8,445 nt of DNA from contig JAJNDJ010000087.1 of the NCBI GenBank assembly GCA_021156345.1, positions 1 through 8,445 on the forward strand, read 5' to 3'. The translations under genes were made by a program, and so were the position numbers. Positions within the stretch are counted from its first letter, which is position 1, and each line of letters starts with the position of its first letter. The notes below the pieces were generated by a model that saw nothing but the letters and a program-made list of their open reading frames with translations, did not search any database and was not told where the DNA came from. The stretch is from Rubrobacteraceae bacterium. GTDB taxonomy: Bacteria; Actinomycetota; Rubrobacteria; Rubrobacterales; Rubrobacteraceae. Shown here piece by piece: positions 1 to 6,213 of the stretch.

Positions 1-1
1 T

Positions 2-136
2 GTGCGCAAGGAGGGTGCCCGGGTGCGCGAGGCGCTCCTTGAGGCCATAGGGCGAGCTCTGGCGGCTGTCACGATAGAAGATGCGGTGGGCTGGTTCGCC
101 CACGCTGGCTATTGGCCGCAGGATCAACCCTTATGA
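2..136 (+). CDS. IS630-type transposase, C-terminal end (partial)
   Basis: The + strand reading frame beginning at base 2 is open from the window edge to a TGA at 134-136, giving 44 codons. The peptide has the look of the last segment of IS630-family transposases: a basic 'R-E-A-L-L-E-A-I' helix followed by 'ED-A-GWF-H-GY' and a short tail. In that family this is the end of the DDE catalytic domain, downstream of the final acidic residue, so no catalytic residue is visible here. The rest of the gene lies outside the window, so it cannot be said whether the transposase is intact. I could not identify a terminal inverted repeat in the 55 bases between the stop and the neighbouring APH remnant. 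The call rests on a short stretch; another DDE transposase family is possible. Confidence 0.6.
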   Translation: MRKEGARVREALLEAIGRALAAVTIEDAVGWFAHAGYWPQDQPL

Positions 137-191
137 GTACCGCTGTGAGAAGGACATCAGGAGCGTCTATTGGAGGTGGCGATCCGTGCAA

Positions 192-580
192 TTAACCGCG
201 CTCGTGCTCAGCGGGCACCTAGTCGATTACGCGTCGGGCCCTTGCTGCTTCTAGGGGATTGGTGTCTATGTGTCCGGCGAGCGTGATCAGGGCCTTCCAC
301 AGCACCCAACCACGACTCCGCGCCCAGGTCACGTCGTCCGGCCCGAGTGCGGCGCGGAAAGCCTCCCGGCTCTCACCGTCGAACAGGGTCCACGCGATCG
401 CCAGGTCGCACGAGGGGTCGCCCACGCCCGAGGTCCCAAAGTCGATGACGGCGCTTAACCTACCCCCCTCGACCAGCAGGTTCCCCGCGGCAACGTCACC
501 GTGAAACCACACGGGCGGGTCGTGCCACGTCGCCGGGAGCGCCGCTTCCCACGCCGCCGTCGCGGCGTCGGCACGCTTCC
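192..580 (-). pseudogene. Aminoglycoside phosphotransferase family, C-terminal remnant
   Basis: The - strand encodes the C-terminal half of an APH/choline-kinase-fold protein. The Brenner-type catalytic loop is present as H-G-D-V-A-A-G-N, followed by the Mg-binding I-D-F-G-T and the D-P-S-C-D-L-A segment. Full-length members are roughly 260-300 residues and transfer phosphate from ATP to aminoglycosides or other small molecules. Here the whole N-lobe and nucleotide-binding part is missing: homology fades around 575-580 and the sequence then becomes the upstream region of the divergent regulator gene. A second lesion lies at the 3' end. The frame stops at TAG (219-221) just after 'RRVID', but the codons beyond it read V-P-A-E-H-E-R-G before a TAA at 192-194, which resembles the family's usual tail (D-E-V-L-A-E-H). 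This points to a GAG-to-TAG nonsense change. Resistance activity is very unlikely. Confidence 0.82.
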
Positions 581-600
581 GAGTTTGCCGAGTTGTCGAG

Positions 601-606
601 TACAAT
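601..606 (+). promoter_or_regulatory. Candidate -10 element of the LAL regulator
   Basis: TACAAT fits the TANNNT pattern and ends seven bases before the ATG at 614, so transcription would begin at or next to that ATG. No convincing -35 hexamer sits 16-18 bases upstream; TTGCCG at 585-590 is too close. The site lies just beside the breakpoint of the APH remnant, so the original upstream region may have been replaced. Confidence 0.4.
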
Positions 607-613
607 TCCCTCA

Positions 614-3328
614 ATGGAAGAAGCGAAACTTATGGACCGGCAGATACTCAGAGCCAAGCTTTACGTGCCCCGTGGCCGTCCCGACGTCGTGCCTCGCCCG
701 CGTCTCCACGAGCGGCTGGATGAGGGCGCGCGGCGTGAGTTGACTCTAGTCTCCGCGCCGGCCGGTTTCGGCAAGACGACTTTGCTCGCGGACTGGAGCC
801 GGCGGAGCGAACTTCCGGTAGCCTGGGTCTCGCTTGACGAAAGGGACGACGATCCGGTGCGCTTCCTCCTGTACTTGGTTGCCGCCATCGGGACGATCTA
901 CGAGGACTTCGGGAAAGCCACGCGTGCTTTCCTGAGGTCCCTGCAGTCTCGGGAGGAGCTCGAGCCCATCCTCACCGCGCTCAGCAACGAGATCCTGGAG
1001 GTGCCGCGCGACTTCGTCCTCGTGCTCGATGACTACCACACCATACGCTCGGAGACTATCCACGACGCACTCGCCTTCCTGCTGGACCATTCGCCGCCGC
1101 CGTTGCACCTGGTCGTCGCCGGCCGTACAAGTCCTCCTCTGCCGCTACCGCAGCTACGCGCGCGGGGAAGGTTGACAGAGCTTGGCGCTCCGGACCTGCG
1201 CTTCACCCACGAAGAGGCCGCGGATTTCCTTGGCCGCACGATGGGCCTGAGCCTCACTGCGGAGAGGGTCGCAACGCTGGAAAAAGGGACGGAGGGGTGG
1301 ATCGCCGGCCTGCAGTTGGCGGCGCACGCCCTCCGGGGGGGCAAGGACGACACCAGCAGCCCCGTCGAGGCCTTGGAAGGGAGCGCCCGCCACGTCTTCG
1401 ACTACCTGGCCGATGAGGTCCTCTCCCGTCAGCCGGAGGAAGTCCGGGAGTTCCTGCTCAGGACCTCCGTCGTCGAGACCCTGAACGCGTCCCTGTGCGA
1501 AGCACTCACGGACACTACCGACGGTCAAGAGATGCTGGAGAAGCTCAACAGGGACAACCTCTTCCTGGTGCCGCTGGACGAAGGCGGGCGCTACTACCGC
1601 TACCATCACCTTTTCGCTGCCTTCCTGCGCGAACGCCTCGCGCGAGAGCACCCCGACTTGATCCTCGAACTGCACCACCGCGCCGGGCTCTGGGAAGAGG
1701 CGGATGGGTGTCTGTCTGGGGCGATCGAGCATGCCCTTGCCGCAGAGGACTTCGAGCGGGCGGCGAGCCTGATCGAGGAAGAGACTGGCGTGCGGCGCAC
1801 GTACGTGGACGCGTCCCTGCTGCTCCGCTGGCTGGGGACGCTGCCCGATCGGCTAGCGCGCCACCGCCCGCAGCTCTCCCTCCTCTACGCCTGGGCGCTC
1901 GTCCATTCCGGAGGGCTGGAGGAGGCCGAGCGCCGACTCCGGGATACAGAGGAGGGTCTGGGGCTCGACGCCGGAGCTTCGACTGCGGGACTCTCAGATA
2001 AGGAGCGCACGATGCTGGGTGAGATCTGCGTCATACGCGCCCGCATGGCTGCAATGCGGCAGGACGCACCCCTCACGACAGAGTTTTGCAATCTGGCCCT
2101 GGACCTGCTGCCCGAGGACGAGCTCCACCTGCGCGGCGACGTGGCGCTGGACCTGGGCCACGCCAGCTGCTCAGTCGGAGACATCGAGGCCGCCAGTGAG
2201 GCGTTCGCCAGGGCTGCCGCCACCGGTCGGGACGCCGACGACTTGCGGACGGCCTTGTTCGCCCTCCGATACCAGGCTTCTCTGGAAATCTCCAGGGGAC
2301 GACTCCGAGTGGCTGAAGACCTTCTCTTGGAAGGGCAGCGGCTGGCCGAGAGTCGACCAGAGGGAGTGCCTTCGGTCGCCGGCATGATCCACACGGGGAT
2401 TGGCGAGCTCCTCTACGAGCGCGGAGTACTGGACAAGGCGCGGCGACACCTGGAGGAGGGTATCGAGCACGGCAGAAGGAGCGGCGAGGCGAAGATCCTG
2501 GTCTACGGCTATGTCAACCTCGCCCGCGTGTTGATGGCCCGCGGGGACGCCGAAGGTGCGCATTCCCTCATCAGGAAGGCCGGCAGGCTCACGCCGAGGT
2601 GGCCGCTCATATGGGCGCGGCAGGCGCGGTTCTACCTGGCGCAGGGTGACGTACAGTCGGCGACGCGCTGGGCGCGAGAGTACGGAGCGACCCAGGACTA
2701 CATGAGCTACCCGCGCCACTTCGAGCGGATCACGATGGCCCGCGTGTTGCTCGGGGAAGGCAGGACCGACGAGGCGCTCGACTTCTTCGACCGGCTGCTG
2801 GAGGACGCAGTGTCCGATGGCCGCACGGCGCACGAAATAGAGCTTCTCATCCTCCGCGCCCTCGCCCTCAACGGACGAGGTGATACGGAAGGTGCGCTCC
2901 ACTCATTGAAGCGAGCCCTCGCACTGGCCGAACCGGAGGGCTTCGTGCGCCTTTTCGTCGACGAGGGACCGCCGATGGCCGCGTTGCTCGAGAGGCTGAT
3001 CCGAGAGTCGCACGACGATGGAACCTACGCTGTCGCCCCCGACGACTACGCTGGCAGGCTGCTGGAACATTTCGCCCTTGAGGCACCACCTTCCAGCAAC
3101 GGGGGTTCACGAAGAAGCCCTGCTCCCGGCCTCGAACCTCTGAGCGAACGCGAGATAGAGGTGCTCGAGCTCGTCGCTGCCGGGCTGTCGAACGCGGAGA
3201 TAGCCCGCGAACTCTACCTCTCCGTGGGGACCGTCAAGGCGCACGTCCACCACATCTTCGGCAAGCTCCTCGTGCGTAACCGCTCCCAGGCCGTCGCGAG
3301 GGCGCGTGAACTACGCTTGCTCGGTTAG
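614..3328 (+). CDS. LuxR-family ATP-dependent (LAL/MalT-type) transcriptional regulator
   Basis: This 904-residue protein has the architecture of the STAND-class LAL regulators related to MalT. The N-terminus carries the family opening 'LRAKLYVP...RPRL'. A Walker A motif A-P-A-G-F-G-K-T-T lies near residues 48-56 and a Walker B motif L-V-L-D-D-Y near 136-141. A long helical, TPR-like repeat region of about residues 350-790 probably senses a ligand or partner. The C-terminal LuxR helix-turn-helix (about 843-904) contains L-S-E-R-E-I-E-V-L, G-L-S-N-A-E-I-A and G-T-V-K-A-H-V. Such proteins bind ATP and an inducer, oligomerise and activate promoters. Start choice: ATG 614 has no Shine-Dalgarno but lies right after TACAAT and would be leaderless. 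TTG 593 and ATG 632 (with only a weak, distant GGA) are in-frame alternatives. The frame is unbroken. The likely target is the boxed intergenic region just downstream, but the inducer cannot be told from sequence. Confidence 0.95.
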   Translation: MEEAKLMDRQILRAKLYVPRGRPDVVPRPRLHERLDEGARRELTLVSAPAGFGKTTLLADWSRRSELPVAWVSLDERDDDPVRFLLYLVAAIGTIYEDFGKATRAFLRSLQSREELEPILTALSNEILEVPRDFVLVLDDYHTIRSETIHDALAFLLDHSPPPLHLVVAGRTSPPLPLPQLRARGRLTELGAPDLRFTHEEAADFLGRTMGLSLTAERVATLEKGTEGWIAGLQLAAHALRGGKDDTSSPVEALEGSARHVFDYLADEVLSRQPEEVREFLLRTSVVETLNASLCEALTDTTDGQEMLEKLNRDNLFLVPLDEGGRYYRYHHLFAAFLRERLAREHPDLILELHHRAGLWEEADGCLSGAIEHALAAEDFERAASLIEEETGVRRTYVDASLLLRWLGTLPDRLARHRPQLSLLYAWALVHSGGLEEAERRLRDTEEGLGLDAGASTAGLSDKERTMLGEICVIRARMAAMRQDAPLTTEFCNLALDLLPEDELHLRGDVALDLGHASCSVGDIEAASEAFARAAATGRDADDLRTALFALRYQASLEISRGRLRVAEDLLLEGQRLAESRPEGVPSVAGMIHTGIGELLYERGVLDKARRHLEEGIEHGRRSGEAKILVYGYVNLARVLMARGDAEGAHSLIRKAGRLTPRWPLIWARQARFYLAQGDVQSATRWAREYGATQDYMSYPRHFERITMARVLLGEGRTDEALDFFDRLLEDAVSDGRTAHEIELLILRALALNGRGDTEGALHSLKRALALAEPEGFVRLFVDEGPPMAALLERLIRESHDDGTYAVAPDDYAGRLLEHFALEAPPSSNGGSRRSPAPGLEPLSEREIEVLELVAAGLSNAEIARELYLSVGTVKAHVHHIFGKLLVRNRSQAVARARELRLLG

Positions 3329-3340
3329 CCCCTTTCAAAT

Positions 3341-3386
3341 TAAACCGAAACTAAACCACCGGATACGACCTTCGGTAGATTAAACC
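3341..3386 (+). promoter_or_regulatory. Three TAAACC direct repeats (candidate regulator boxes)
   Basis: TAAACC occurs at 3341-3346, 3352-3357 and 3381-3386. The first two start 11 bp apart, about one helical turn, and the first and third start 40 bp apart, close to four turns, so all three would face the same side of the DNA. A short inverted pair, ACCGAA at 3344-3349 and TTCGGT at 3371-3376, is nested in the array. The array sits between a LuxR-type activator and the next gene, where activator sites are expected. No -35 consensus is visible, which fits an activator-dependent promoter. That the neighbouring LAL protein binds here is inference. Confidence 0.4.
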
Positions 3387-3392
3387 TGGCCA

Positions 3393-3436
3393 CTCGGCTC
3401 CTAGACTGGCCTCAAAGCCAGAAGAGAGGAGCCGAG
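3393..3436 (+). promoter_or_regulatory. Perfect dyad masking the Shine-Dalgarno of the ParB-like gene
   Basis: CTCGGCTCCT (3393-3402) is exactly complementary to AGGAGCCGAG (3427-3436). Inside it lies a second stem, CTGGC (3406-3410) with GCCAG (3417-3421), closed by the six-base loop CTCAAA. The 3' arm contains the ribosome-binding sequence AGGAG (3427-3431), seven bases from the ATG at 3439. If transcribed, the leader would fold with the Shine-Dalgarno fully paired, ending two bases before the start codon. A second reading is possible: TAGACT (3402-3407) resembles a -10 box. If transcription starts near 3414, the 5' arm is not in the mRNA and the dyad would instead be a DNA operator over the promoter. 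There is no T-run, so it is not an intrinsic terminator for the upstream gene. Confidence 0.6.
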
Positions 3437-3438
3437 GG

Positions 3439-3939
3439 ATGCTCTTGATGGATCTTAACGAGCAAGTCGACAAAGATTTCGGCCGCGCCCGGCGCCGGGG
3501 GTGGCTGCGACGGTTGGTGCTACGTTTGCGAGGAGAACCCGCGTCTCACGACACACCGATCCCCTTCGACGATGTCCGAAGGTCGCAGCTAGCGTACAAC
3601 CGGGTGCGCAAAGGGATACGGGTCGTTGATCTGGAGAAGATAGTCGGCAGCGTGGGACGCCGCAGGGACTTCGACCGGTACTTCATGCCTCTTCGCGCGG
3701 CAGCGGGAGAGAGGTGGAAGCGCGTGGATCTGGCATTTTACCGAGATAAAGTGCTTCCGCCGGTGAGCCTGTACAAGCTGGGCAATGCCTACTTCGTTCT
3801 GGACGGCAACCACCGCGTCTCCGTCGCCCGCTACCATGGTGTGCCGGCCGTGGAGGCGGACGTGACGGAGTTTTGGCCCACCCGCGTCGAAAGTCGGGAT
3901 GCCAGACGTGCGGCCGGGTCGGAGACGAGGGCTGCGTGA
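3439..3939 (+). CDS. ParB/sulfiredoxin-fold domain protein, function unknown
   Basis: The 166-residue product begins with a strongly basic, helix-forming segment (R-A-R-R-R-G-W-L-R-R-L at about 13-23). A domain follows with the pattern 'DFDRYF-P', 'ERWKRVDLAFYRD', 'LPPVSLYKLGNAYFVLDGNHRVSVAR'. The D-G-N-H-R-V-S-V-A motif (about 124-132) matches the ParB/Srx superfamily signature, which in characterised members forms part of a nucleotide-binding pocket. It lacks the helix-turn-helix domain and length of chromosome-partitioning ParB, so a role in chromosome segregation is not implied. Small stand-alone proteins of this type occur in actinobacteria and Chloroflexi without assigned function. ATG 3439 is chosen because AGGAG ends seven bases upstream; ATG 3448 is an in-frame alternative with poor spacing. 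The gene follows the LAL regulator by 110 bp on the same strand and overlaps the next gene by four bases. Confidence 0.85.
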   Translation: MLLMDLNEQVDKDFGRARRRGWLRRLVLRLRGEPASHDTPIPFDDVRRSQLAYNRVRKGIRVVDLEKIVGSVGRRRDFDRYFMPLRAAAGERWKRVDLAFYRDKVLPPVSLYKLGNAYFVLDGNHRVSVARYHGVPAVEADVTEFWPTRVESRDARRAAGSETRAA

Positions 3940-4133
3940 GTTCATGGGGTGCCTGGCTGGTCTACGCGTGGCCCGCGTTGCTGCTCACTATTGTTGGGCT
4001 GTTCTTGGGCTGTGTCTCCCGAGACCCGAAGACCTCGCGCGGTGACGCAGTTCTGGTCGACCTCTGCCTCGGGCTCGTGGCGGTCGTTGCATCCGTATTG
4101 TGGCTTCAGGTCTTCGCGTCGGTCGTCTTCTGA
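3936..4133 (+). CDS. Small two-helix membrane protein
   Basis: A 65-codon frame starts at GTG 3936, which overlaps the TGA of the ParB-like gene in the sequence GTGA. This arrangement is typical of translational coupling. A weak AGG lies five bases upstream. The peptide has two clear hydrophobic segments, about residues 5-25 (rich in W, L, A and I) and about 43-63, joined by a polar loop containing S-R-D-P-K-T-S-R-G-D. It has no cleavable signal peptide and no recognisable family motif. A longer reading from ATG 3873 would lie almost wholly inside the upstream gene and is less likely. The tight overlap suggests a joint role with the ParB-like protein, for example as its membrane partner; that is inference. 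Confidence 0.68.
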   Translation: MSSWGAWLVYAWPALLLTIVGLFLGCVSRDPKTSRGDAVLVDLCLGLVAVVASVLWLQVFASVVF

Positions 4134-4139
4134 CCCACA

Positions 4140-4225
4140 CTGCCAACAACGCATCGCTACCCCTCAGAGGCACTAGAATCAGGTGAGTAGCTGCCAACAC
4201 TACGTACCCGCTCCTGTCCTGAGGG
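4140..4225. repeat. Short repeats in the 4134-4377 intergenic region
   Basis: The 244-bp stretch between the membrane protein and the arginase stop codon contains no gene I can support. Two convergent transcripts should end here. It holds a direct repeat CTGCCAACA at 4140-4148 and 4191-4199, each followed within about 14 bases by TACCC, and an inverted pair CCCTCAG (4161-4167) / CTGAGGG (4219-4225). Neither forms a compact hairpin with a T-run, so no intrinsic terminator can be named. No tRNA-like cloverleaf was found. Confidence 0.35.
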
Positions 4226-4377
4226 CTCATCGATCAGACCTCTCGCAATGGAAGAGCACGTTGGCGCTGTCCTCGCTCAGCCAGGCACGGAAACGTAGTT
4301 CTAAGGATTGGGTGTTTTCGTGCTCACGCGTCCGCTAGCGCGCCACCCGCACCCTGCCCAAGCATTCCTGGCCGTTC

Positions 4378-5145
4378 CTAGCCAGTGGGGCTTGTGGGGC
4401 TGGTCAGCGCGCTCGCGCTCGCGATAGCCGCGCGTAGGACCCGTCCGTTCGCGTCAAAGGTTGGATCGTAGGAAGCGATCCCGGCTGCGGCTACCTCGAA
4501 GCGTTCCCGAACCATGCCGAGCGCTGCTTGGAGCTCCTCTGCGTCCGGGCCGCCTTCGGTGGCGAACTCGTTGGCCTTGCCAACCTTCTCGGCGTCGAGG
4601 ACATCAAGGTCCACGTGCACGTAGACCCTACCAATCCTGGTTTTTAGGTCATCCAGGGCCGCACCTAGTGCCTGCAAACCCTGCTTCTCGATGAGATGCG
4701 CGCCGACGACGGCGACCCCTGAGGCATCCAACCGCTCTTGCTCTGCCCCATCCAACTCCCGGACCCACGCCATCACCACGTTTGCCTCGGGCACCGGCGC
4801 GAACCCGGGCACGCCCTTTGCCATCGCCTTCCAGCAGCGCCCCACGGCGATGGCCAGGCCCATGCCGTCGATGAAGCCGGTCGTGGTCGTCTCCGGCGTG
4901 TTGAACTCCCCGTGGGCGTCGAACCAGACGATACCCAGACCTTCTGGGCCGGCGCCCGCGATAGCCCCGATGGCGGCGGTGTTGCAGTTGCCGGAGAGCA
5001 CCAGCGGGAACCCGCCCTCGACGATGGTCTGGCGCACCTGGCCCGAAACCAGAGCGTGCAGCTCGAAGGCGGTCGCCACCTCGGCCGTGGGCTCTATCTC
5101 GTGTCGCACGTTGGTGACGCTCGGCCTCCGGCCCTCAGGTCGCAC
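4378..5145 (-). CDS. Arginase/agmatinase-family protein, N-terminus disrupted
   Basis: The 255-residue frame matches the arginase-agmatinase-formiminoglutamase (ureohydrolase) family, binuclear manganese enzymes that hydrolyse guanidino groups to release urea or a related product. Visible motifs are S-G-N-C-N (51-55, in place of the common GGDHS), F-D-A-H-G-E-F-N-T-P-E (75-85, with E where most members have D), and H-V-D-L-D-V-L-D (177-184, containing the D-x-D ligands). The S-Y-D-P segment near 225 is also typical. The body is continuous, but the expected opening beta-strand and 'YDSG...GAGP' loop are absent. The first available start is GTG 5145, one codon after an unrelated sequence, and an in-frame TGA lies just upstream (5152-5154). 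A plausible original start is ATG 5212 in another frame. The missing N-terminus and two changed metal-site residues make activity doubtful, although the Cys and Glu substitutions may be normal for this subgroup. Confidence 0.8.
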   Translation of the reverse strand: MRPEGRRPSVTNVRHEIEPTAEVATAFELHALVSGQVRQTIVEGGFPLVLSGNCNTAAIGAIAGAGPEGLGIVWFDAHGEFNTPETTTTGFIDGMGLAIAVGRCWKAMAKGVPGFAPVPEANVVMAWVRELDGAEQERLDASGVAVVGAHLIEKQGLQALGAALDDLKTRIGRVYVHVDLDVLDAEKVGKANEFATEGGPDAEELQAALGMVRERFEVAAAGIASYDPTFDANGRVLRAAIASASALTSPTSPTG

Positions 5146-5212
5146 CGCTTCTCACGGTGCGGCTCGTCTGTGCGACGACGATTGGATGCCCTATCTTCCC
5201 GGGCGGATCCAT
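5135..5212 (-). pseudogene. Detached 5' end of the arginase-family gene
   Basis: On the - strand an ATG at 5212 is preceded at six bases by GGAAGAGG (complement of 5219-5226), a good ribosome-binding site. It opens a 25-codon frame that ends at TGA 5135-5137. The peptide contains 'GHPIVVAQTS-RT-VRSGA', which can be aligned to the first strand and metal-site loop of arginases (I-V-V-P-Y-D-S-G...V-R-M-G-A). The arginase body continues in a different frame from GTG 5145. Between the two parts about 15-20 residues are missing compared with relatives. I infer a small deletion or rearrangement that also shifted the frame. Alternatively this is a chance ORF with a lucky ribosome site. Confidence 0.45.
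5141..5161. repeat. 7-bp perfect hairpin at the arginase lesion
   Basis: CGCACCG (5141-5147) and CGGTGCG (5155-5161) are exact complements around a seven-base spacer. The hairpin sits exactly where the arginase reading frame is broken and includes the GTG at 5145. Confidence 0.7.
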
Positions 5213-5401
5213 CGCGCGCCTCTTCCGCTTCCTCGGCTCGTTCCACCCCGCCGAGTCTACCTCGCGCTATCCATCGAACAGCTTCCACTCGCCCTCCGCC
5301 GTCTGCGGGCAGCCCTCGACGGTGACCGCTAATGCTTTTCGACCTGGGCGGCGATGTTTCTCGGTTCCAGTTGGCGAGGCTCCATGCCGCACCCGAGCAG
5401 C

Positions 5402-5623
5402 ACCTTTCCCAAAGACCATGCCGTTGATCGACGAGCTACCGCCCAGGATGCGGCCGCTCGACCAATGGATACAGCGATTGTCTGCATACCGCTGAGGGAT
5501 CGTCGAGTCATCCCAGGCAAGTGGCCCCTTCCACAAGGTGGGGGCTACGGCCGGGATGCGGATGTCGGGGGCGTCGTCCGGTGGGCCGGCCTCCAGCAGC
5601 AATACCCGGGTACCGGCGTCCTC
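5402..5623 (-). pseudogene. GMC oxidoreductase fragment
   Basis: About 74 codons on the - strand read E-D-A-G-T-R-V-L-L-L-E-A-G-P, then 'APDIRIPA', then G-R-I-L-G-G-S-S-S-I-N-G-M-V. These are the FAD-binding-region motifs near residues 30-95 of GMC flavoenzymes (choline dehydrogenase, alcohol oxidase and relatives), which are normally over 500 residues long. The dinucleotide-binding G-x-G-x-x-G strand that should precede it is absent because the frame runs into the TnpB remnant at about 5623. After G-M-V-F-G-K-G the similarity ends. The frame stays open to TAG 5267-5269, but that tail matches nothing I know. No start codon with a ribosome site is present; the first usable codon is TTG 5602. 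The fragment is non-functional. The remaining stretch 5213-5401 holds no gene I can support beyond this open tail. Confidence 0.78.
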
Positions 5624-6213
5624 TCTCCGACGGCGAGCGGGTTCCGGCTCCCCGGTTCGCCAGGAAAGGGAGCCGCAAACTCAAGGAAGCTCAGAAAGGT
5701 CTGTCTCGAAAGAAGCCAGGAAGTCGTCGCAGAGAGAAAGCAAAGCACCGCGTGGCCAAAGTGCATCGCAAAGTGTCCAACCAAAGGAGCGATTTTCTGC
5801 ACAAACTGACGACCGGCCTGAGGCGCAAGTACGAGTGCATCTGTGTCGAGGATTTGAGCGTGAAGGGACTTGCGAAAACCAAGCTGTCCCGCTCGATCCT
5901 GGACGCCGCCTTCGGCGAGTTCGTGCGTCAAGTCCAATACAAAGCCGCGTGGAACCTTCGGCATAGCGTCAAGGTCGGAGGCTTCTTCGCGTCCACGAAG
6001 CTGTGCGCTGAGTGTGGGGCGCTAAATCCGAACCTGAATCTCTCGGATAGGACGTGGCTGTGCGCTTCTTGCGGGACTCAGCACGATAGAGACCTCAACG
6101 CAAGTAGGAACATACTCGTCGAAGGGCTAAGACTCGTCGCCGCCGGACAGACGGAGAGCCAATACGCTCGCGGAGAGCCTGTAAGTCTTCCTACGGGAAG
6201 CACGGCTCGATGA
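5623..6213 (+). pseudogene. tnpB: TnpB RNA-guided nuclease, C-terminal half
   Basis: About 196 codons match the C-terminal half of TnpB (usually 370-400 residues). Homology begins at 'LSDGERV-APRF' and passes through 'KLKEAQKGLSRKK' and 'RVAKVHRKVSNQR-DFLHKL'. The RuvC-II glutamate is in V-E-D-L (codon at 5848-5850). The zinc ribbon C-x-x-C (6004-6015) and C-x-x-C (6061-6072) is intact. The RuvC-III aspartate lies in H-D-R-D-L-N-A (codon at 6091-6093). What is missing is the N-terminal DNA/RNA-binding half and the RuvC-I aspartate, which in relatives lies only about ten residues before 'LSDG'. The frame can be read back to ATG 5521, but those 34 residues are antisense of the GMC fragment. Without the first aspartate it cannot cut DNA. 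The codons show no further stop or frameshift, so the truncation may be fairly recent. Confidence 0.88.

Noticed and set aside
746..2902. Several long open frames antisense or out of frame to the LAL regulator
   Set aside because: They arise from third-position GC bias of a real gene, have low-complexity Arg/Ser/Pro-rich products and carry no family motifs.
3393..3436. Dyad as an intrinsic terminator of the LAL regulator
   Set aside because: No T-run follows the stem; it ends two bases before a start codon and covers its Shine-Dalgarno.
3439..3939. ParB chromosome-partitioning protein
   Set aside because: It has the DGNHR-type core only; the helix-turn-helix and dimerisation domains and a ParA neighbour are absent.
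4134..4377. Possible tRNA, small RNA or CRISPR in the intergenic region
   Set aside because: No cloverleaf, no regularly spaced repeats and no promoter-terminator pair could be seen.
4461..5332. Long + strand open frames opposite the arginase gene
   Set aside because: The - strand carries clear arginase motifs; the + strand products are Pro/Arg/Ala-rich without recognisable domains.
5623..6213. TnpB remnant as a nuclease-dead RNA-guided repressor (TldR-like)
   Set aside because: Such repressors are near full length with point-mutated catalytic residues; here the whole DNA/RNA-recognition half is deleted.
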